Shown: positions 6,160 to 10,299 of the stretch, piece by piece
Layout: each line of letters begins with the position of its first letter
How positions within the stretch are numbered: the first letter of the stretch is position 1
DNA from: Clostridiaceae bacterium
GTDB lineage: Bacteria; Bacillota_A; Clostridia; Acetivibrionales; Acetivibrionaceae
Reading direction: 5' to 3'
NCBI GenBank assembly: GCA_012513545.1
Contig: JAAZCB010000690.1
Location: 1 to 10,299 of the forward strand
DNA: 10,299 nucleotides
The notes under the pieces: generated by a model
What the model was told of the DNA's origin: nothing
The model's database searches: none
Seen by the model: the letters and a program-made list of their open reading frames with translations, nothing else
Position numbers and translations under genes: made by a program

Positions 6160-7026
6160 CTATTTTTTTACAGATTCATTAATAACTTCAAGTATTCTAT
6201 CTAAATCTTCATTTGAATAATACTCTATTAAAATTTTTCCTTTCTTATTTTTGTCCAGAAGTTTTACTTTTGTACCAAAAATGTTTTTTAAATCTTCTTC
6301 TATTTTAATTATTTCTTCATTTCTACTTTCGATACTTTTCTTAACTTTATTTTTTTCATTTAAATTCTTTTTTACTAAACTTTCTGTTTCTCTTACATTT
6401 AGATTTTTACTTATTACTTCCATACATATGACTTTCTGTAATTCTTCTTCATTAATTGACAATAAAGCACGAGCATGTCCACTTGTAATATCACCATTTA
6501 TTAAGTGTTCTTTTACTGTTTCACATAGTCCTAGTAACCGTATAATATTTGCTATAGCCGATCTGCTCTTTCCTATTGAGTTCGACAGTTCTTCTTGTGT
6601 CATATCATACTCATTAATTAACCTATCGAATGCTTCTGCTTCTTCAATAGGATTTAAATCTTCCCTTTGTATGTTTTCAATTAATGCTATTTCCATAACC
6701 TGTTTATTAGTCAATTCTTTTATAACAACAGGAACAGTTTTCAGTCCTGAAAGTCTGGCTGCTCGCCATCTTCTTTCTCCTGCTACTATCCTGTATATAC
6801 TTCCATCTTTTCTTACTATAATAGGTTGAACTATTCCATGCTGCTTAATTGAATCAGATAGCATTTGTAATTTATCGTCATCAAATTTTTTTCTAGGCTG
6901 ATTATTATTTGGTTCGATCTCATTTATTTTTAATTCTTTTACAGAACCTTCTTCATTATTTTCATTATTATGAGTATCAGTTATTAGTGCTCCTAATCCT
7001 TTTCCGAGTCCCTTTTTACTAATCAT
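6160..7026 (-). CDS. spo0J: Chromosome-partitioning protein Spo0J/ParB
   Basis: The 288-aa protein is a CTP-dependent DNA clamp that loads at parS, spreads along DNA and recruits SMC; it also stimulates the Soj ATPase. The N-terminal basic KKGLGKGLGALI is the Soj-stimulating tail. The ParB/sulfiredoxin-like domain contains NNQPRKKFDD and the CTP-binding box GERRWRAAR at residues 83-91. A helix-turn-helix at about 143-164 (TQEELSNSIGKSRSAIANII) is the parS reader, and HARALL at 184-189 is the conserved segment after it. The C-terminus ends in a short dimerisation helix (LDRILEVI). The frame is open further upstream, but ATG at 7024-7026 is chosen because AGGAGG lies 6 nt before it and it follows the soj stop by 1 nt. 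It is the second gene of the soj-spo0J operon. The length is normal for the family. Confidence 0.93.
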   Translation of the reverse strand: MISKKGLGKGLGALITDTHNNENNEEGSVKELKINEIEPNNNQPRKKFDDDKLQMLSDSIKQHGIVQPIIVRKDGSIYRIVAGERRWRAARLSGLKTVPVVIKELTNKQVMEIALIENIQREDLNPIEEAEAFDRLINEYDMTQEELSNSIGKSRSAIANIIRLLGLCETVKEHLINGDITSGHARALLSINEEELQKVICMEVISKNLNVRETESLVKKNLNEKNKVKKSIESRNEEIIKIEEDLKNIFGTKVKLLDKNKKGKILIEYYSNEDLDRILEVINESVKK

Positions 7027-7027
7027 T

Positions 7028-7798
7028 TTATACCTCCTCTGAATACTCAATAACTTCATCGGCAAGTTCTAAATAACACTCCGCCCCTTTTGATTTTGGA
7101 TCATAGAGAATTATAGGTAGACCAAAGCTTGGAGCTTCGCTTAACCTGACGTTTCTTGGTATAATTGTTCTATATACCTTATTTCTAAAATACTTTTTTA
7201 CTTCCTCTACTACCTGTATTGATAAATTAGTTCTTGCATCAAACATGGTTAAAACAACACCTTCAACATCTAATTTCTTATTTAAGTGCTTTTGTACAAG
7301 TTTAACAGTCTCCATTAATTGACTTAATCCCTCTAGTGCATAATATTCACATTGAATAGGCACTAATATTGTATTTGCAGCAGTTAAAGAGTTCAATGTC
7401 AATAAACCTAATGAAGGTGGACAATCAATAATAATAAAATCAAAACTATTCTTAATAACTTCTAAAGAATTCTTTAATCTACTTTCCCTCGAAATAATAG
7501 ATACAAGTTCTACTTCAGCTCCTGCTAATTCAATATTTGAAGGGCATACCTTTAGATTTTCTATTGGTGTATTAATAAGAGTTTCTTTTATTTCAACATC
7601 ATTAATTAATACATCATATGTGGATTTACTAATATTTTTTTTGTCTATTCCCAATCCACTAGTAGAGTTACCCTGCGGATCAATATCTAGCAATAGAACT
7701 TTTTTCCCCTTGTACGCTAACGACGAACTAAGATTGACTGCAGTAGTTGTTTTTCCTACTCCACCCTTTTGATTTGCTACTGCAATTACTTTTGACAT
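7028..7798 (-). CDS. soj: Chromosome-partitioning ATPase Soj/ParA
   Basis: The 256-aa ParA-family ATPase cycles on the nucleoid and is stimulated by Spo0J; Soj also controls DnaA in Bacillus. The deviant Walker A KGGVGKTT is at residues 11-18 with signature lysine K11. DIDPQGN at 38-44 carries the switch-I aspartate D40. The Walker B DCPPSLG starts at D125. The C-terminal NVRLSEAPSFGLPI and YDPKSKGAECYLELA match the family. ATG at 7798 is used instead of the in-frame GTG at 7807, because that GTG overlaps the ribosome binding site (AAGGAG, 8 nt before ATG). The spo0J start follows 1 nt after the TAA, so the pair is translationally coupled. An extended -10 promoter lies about 55 nt upstream, and a parS site lies about 110 nt upstream. 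Confidence 0.95.
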   Translation of the reverse strand: MSKVIAVANQKGGVGKTTTAVNLSSSLAYKGKKVLLLDIDPQGNSTSGLGIDKKNISKSTYDVLINDVEIKETLINTPIENLKVCPSNIELAGAEVELVSIISRESRLKNSLEVIKNSFDFIIIDCPPSLGLLTLNSLTAANTILVPIQCEYYALEGLSQLMETVKLVQKHLNKKLDVEGVVLTMFDARTNLSIQVVEEVKKYFRNKVYRTIIPRNVRLSEAPSFGLPIILYDPKSKGAECYLELADEVIEYSEEV

Positions 7799-7852
7799 TA
7801 TTCTCACTCCTTAATACTACTTATATATGAGTATTTTTAAAACTATTAAATA

Positions 7853-7861
7853 ATTATATCA
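7853..7861 (-). promoter_or_regulatory. Extended -10 promoter element for soj-spo0J
   Basis: On the - strand TGATATAAT matches TGn plus a perfect TATAAT. No good -35 is seen, which is acceptable for an extended -10 promoter. It lies about 55 nt before the soj ATG and about 45 nt downstream of the upstream parS site, so Spo0J bound there could influence it. Confidence 0.5.
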
Positions 7862-7906
7862 CAAAAACTTTAAATAACATATTTATTATTTATTAATCAA
7901 TTAAAA

Positions 7907-7922
7907 TGTTTCACGTGAAACA
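7907..7922. promoter_or_regulatory. parS: parS site (Spo0J/ParB binding), upstream of soj
   Basis: This is the same 16-bp palindrome, TGTTTCACGTGAAACA, with the same flanking A/T, as at 5997-6012. It lies between the divergent soj and GDT1-family genes. A candidate promoter for the GDT1-family gene begins next to its right end. Confidence 0.93.
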
Positions 7923-7952
7923 TTGCATATTTTTTCATTTACTTAATATAAA
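7923..7952 (+). promoter_or_regulatory. Weak candidate promoter for the GDT1-family gene
   Basis: TTGCAT (7923-7928) and TATAAA (7947-7952) are separated by 18 bp, 29 nt before the start codon. The -35 box abuts the parS site. The match is imperfect in a very AT-rich stretch. Confidence 0.3.
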
Positions 7953-7981
7953 TATACTAATAATTTTTTAGGAGAACATTT

Positions 7982-8251
7982 ATGTGGAAAACAATCTTTA
8001 CTACCTTTTTTCTTATATTTTTAGCAGAGTTAGGAGATAAAACTCAATTGTCTACCATGCTATTGGCATCAAAATCAAATTCCATTTGGTATGTTTTTAT
8101 TGGCTCTGCAATTGCTCTCATTCTATCTTCTCTTGTAGGTGTACTAGCAGGATCAGTTATAAATAAATATATACCCGCGATATATATTCAAACATGTTCA
8201 GGTATAGTATTTATTATTATAGGATCTCTCTTAATTGCAGGGAAATTTTAA
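7982..8251 (+). CDS. Half-size GDT1/UPF0016 (TMEM165) family membrane transporter
   Basis: The 89-aa protein has three likely membrane helices (about residues 4-28, 36-58 and 66-86). The family signature ExGDK[ST] is at 16-21 (ELGDKT), with E16 and D19 as the expected metal-coordinating residues. Family members in eukaryotes and many bacteria carry two copies of this motif in about 200 aa and move Mn2+ and Ca2+ out of the cytosol or into the Golgi. Here only one copy is present, a known half-size bacterial form that would have to work as an oligomer or with a partner not seen in this window. AGGAG lies 7 nt before the ATG. The gene is divergent from soj and convergent with gyrB. I saw no yybP-ykoY-like Mn riboswitch in the 183-nt upstream spacer. 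Confidence 0.8.
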   Translation: MWKTIFTTFFLIFLAELGDKTQLSTMLLASKSNSIWYVFIGSAIALILSSLVGVLAGSVINKYIPAIYIQTCSGIVFIIIGSLLIAGKF

Positions 8252-8283
8252 AAAGACAAGGAGTTTATCCCCTGTCTTTTTAT
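8250..8283. terminator. Bidirectional terminator between the GDT1-family gene and gyrB
   Basis: AAAAAGACA pairs with TGTCTTTTT on either side of a GC-rich loop end (AAGGAG with TCCCCT) and a short loop. T runs occur on both strands. In - strand RNA the inner mismatched position becomes a G.U wobble, making a fuller stem. It starts at the GDT1-family stop and ends immediately before the gyrB stop, so it can end both converging transcripts. Confidence 0.75.
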
Positions 8284-10218
<1,935 letters not shown>

Positions 10219-10230
10219 CTATTTTCCTGC

Positions 10231-10299
10231 TCACAGTTTATTATTTATATTTGAAATGACATCTATATATCCTGCTCTTTTTTGAAGAGTTATTGAAGA
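10231..10299 (-). CDS. remB: C-terminal end of RemB-like extracellular matrix regulator (DUF370), partial
   Basis: On the - strand a frame enters from the window edge and ends at a TGA (10231-10233) 21 nt before the gyrB ATG. The visible residues SSITLQKRAGYIDVI resemble the C-terminus of the B. subtilis YaaB/RemB protein (SSTLKKRAQFMFEID, from memory). In Firmicutes the order recF-remB-gyrB is conserved near oriC, which agrees. Only 22 residues are visible, so the call rests on this tail plus position. Confidence 0.75.
   Translation of the reverse strand, partial: SSITLQKRAGYIDVISNINNKL

Noticed and set aside
6251..6829. 192-codon + strand open frame opposite spo0J
   Set aside because: It is an antisense shadow of spo0J, with a Phe/Ser-rich protein of no recognisable domain and no supporting ribosome binding site.
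7027..7065. Upstream in-frame start extending Spo0J by 13 residues into soj
   Set aside because: The chosen ATG has AGGAGG 6 nt before it and gives the typical KKGLGKGLG N-terminus; the longer form adds an atypical tail overlapping soj.
7799..7807. GTG start giving Soj three extra residues
   Set aside because: The GTG overlaps the AAGGAG ribosome binding site, so it cannot be used; ATG at 7798 has proper spacing.
7799..7981. Mn-sensing yybP-ykoY riboswitch ahead of the GDT1-family gene
   Set aside because: The spacer is almost entirely A/T plus the parS palindrome; none of the conserved helices or loop motifs of that riboswitch is visible.

Overview
The window looks like the chromosome of a low-GC, Gram-positive, probably anaerobic Firmicute of the class Clostridia. 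The reasons are the AT-rich intergenic DNA, strong AGGAGG-type ribosome binding sites, an exported S-layer-homology (SLH) protein, two chromosomal parS palindromes around a soj-spo0J operon, a DUF4446 gene beside that operon, and a remB-gyrB pair. A Ruminiclostridium-like (Clostridium cluster III) host would fit, but this is an inference from gene content, not a species call. The right part is an origin-proximal housekeeping region; the left part is more accessory.

Layout from left to right. Positions 1-180 hold the last codons of an unidentified + strand gene and several hairpins. At 195-719 (-) is a glycine-zipper general-stress-type protein, divergent from a + strand pair at 924-2000: a small exported SLH protein and a tightly coupled integral membrane protein of unknown function, closed by a 19-bp hairpin. 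At 2246-3652 (+) is a 12-helix MFS transporter. A stretch of about 480 bp without a convincing gene follows, with imperfect inverted repeats near its ends. Two serine tRNA genes (anticodons GCT and TGA, - strand) come next, with a clear promoter and terminator.

From about 4570 onward, all protein genes except one are on the - strand. Read in the direction of transcription they are: the end of remB, gyrB, then (beyond a + strand GDT1/UPF0016 gene that converges on gyrB) soj (parA), spo0J (parB), a DUF4446 membrane-anchored gene, and a membrane-anchored coiled-coil/TPR-like protein. Identical 18-bp palindromic parS sites flank soj-spo0J on both sides.

How the parts work together. Soj, Spo0J and the two parS sites form the chromosome-segregation module, and GyrB with the RemB fragment points to the dnaA-recF-remB-gyrB neighbourhood near oriC. 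gyrA does not follow gyrB here. The least understood pieces are the two membrane-anchored genes downstream of spo0J, the SLH/membrane-protein pair, and the gene-poor stretch at 3653-4099. I found no CRISPR array, no complete insertion sequence and no obvious defence system. The most useful leads are the arrangement around the parS sites and the uncharacterised membrane proteins.
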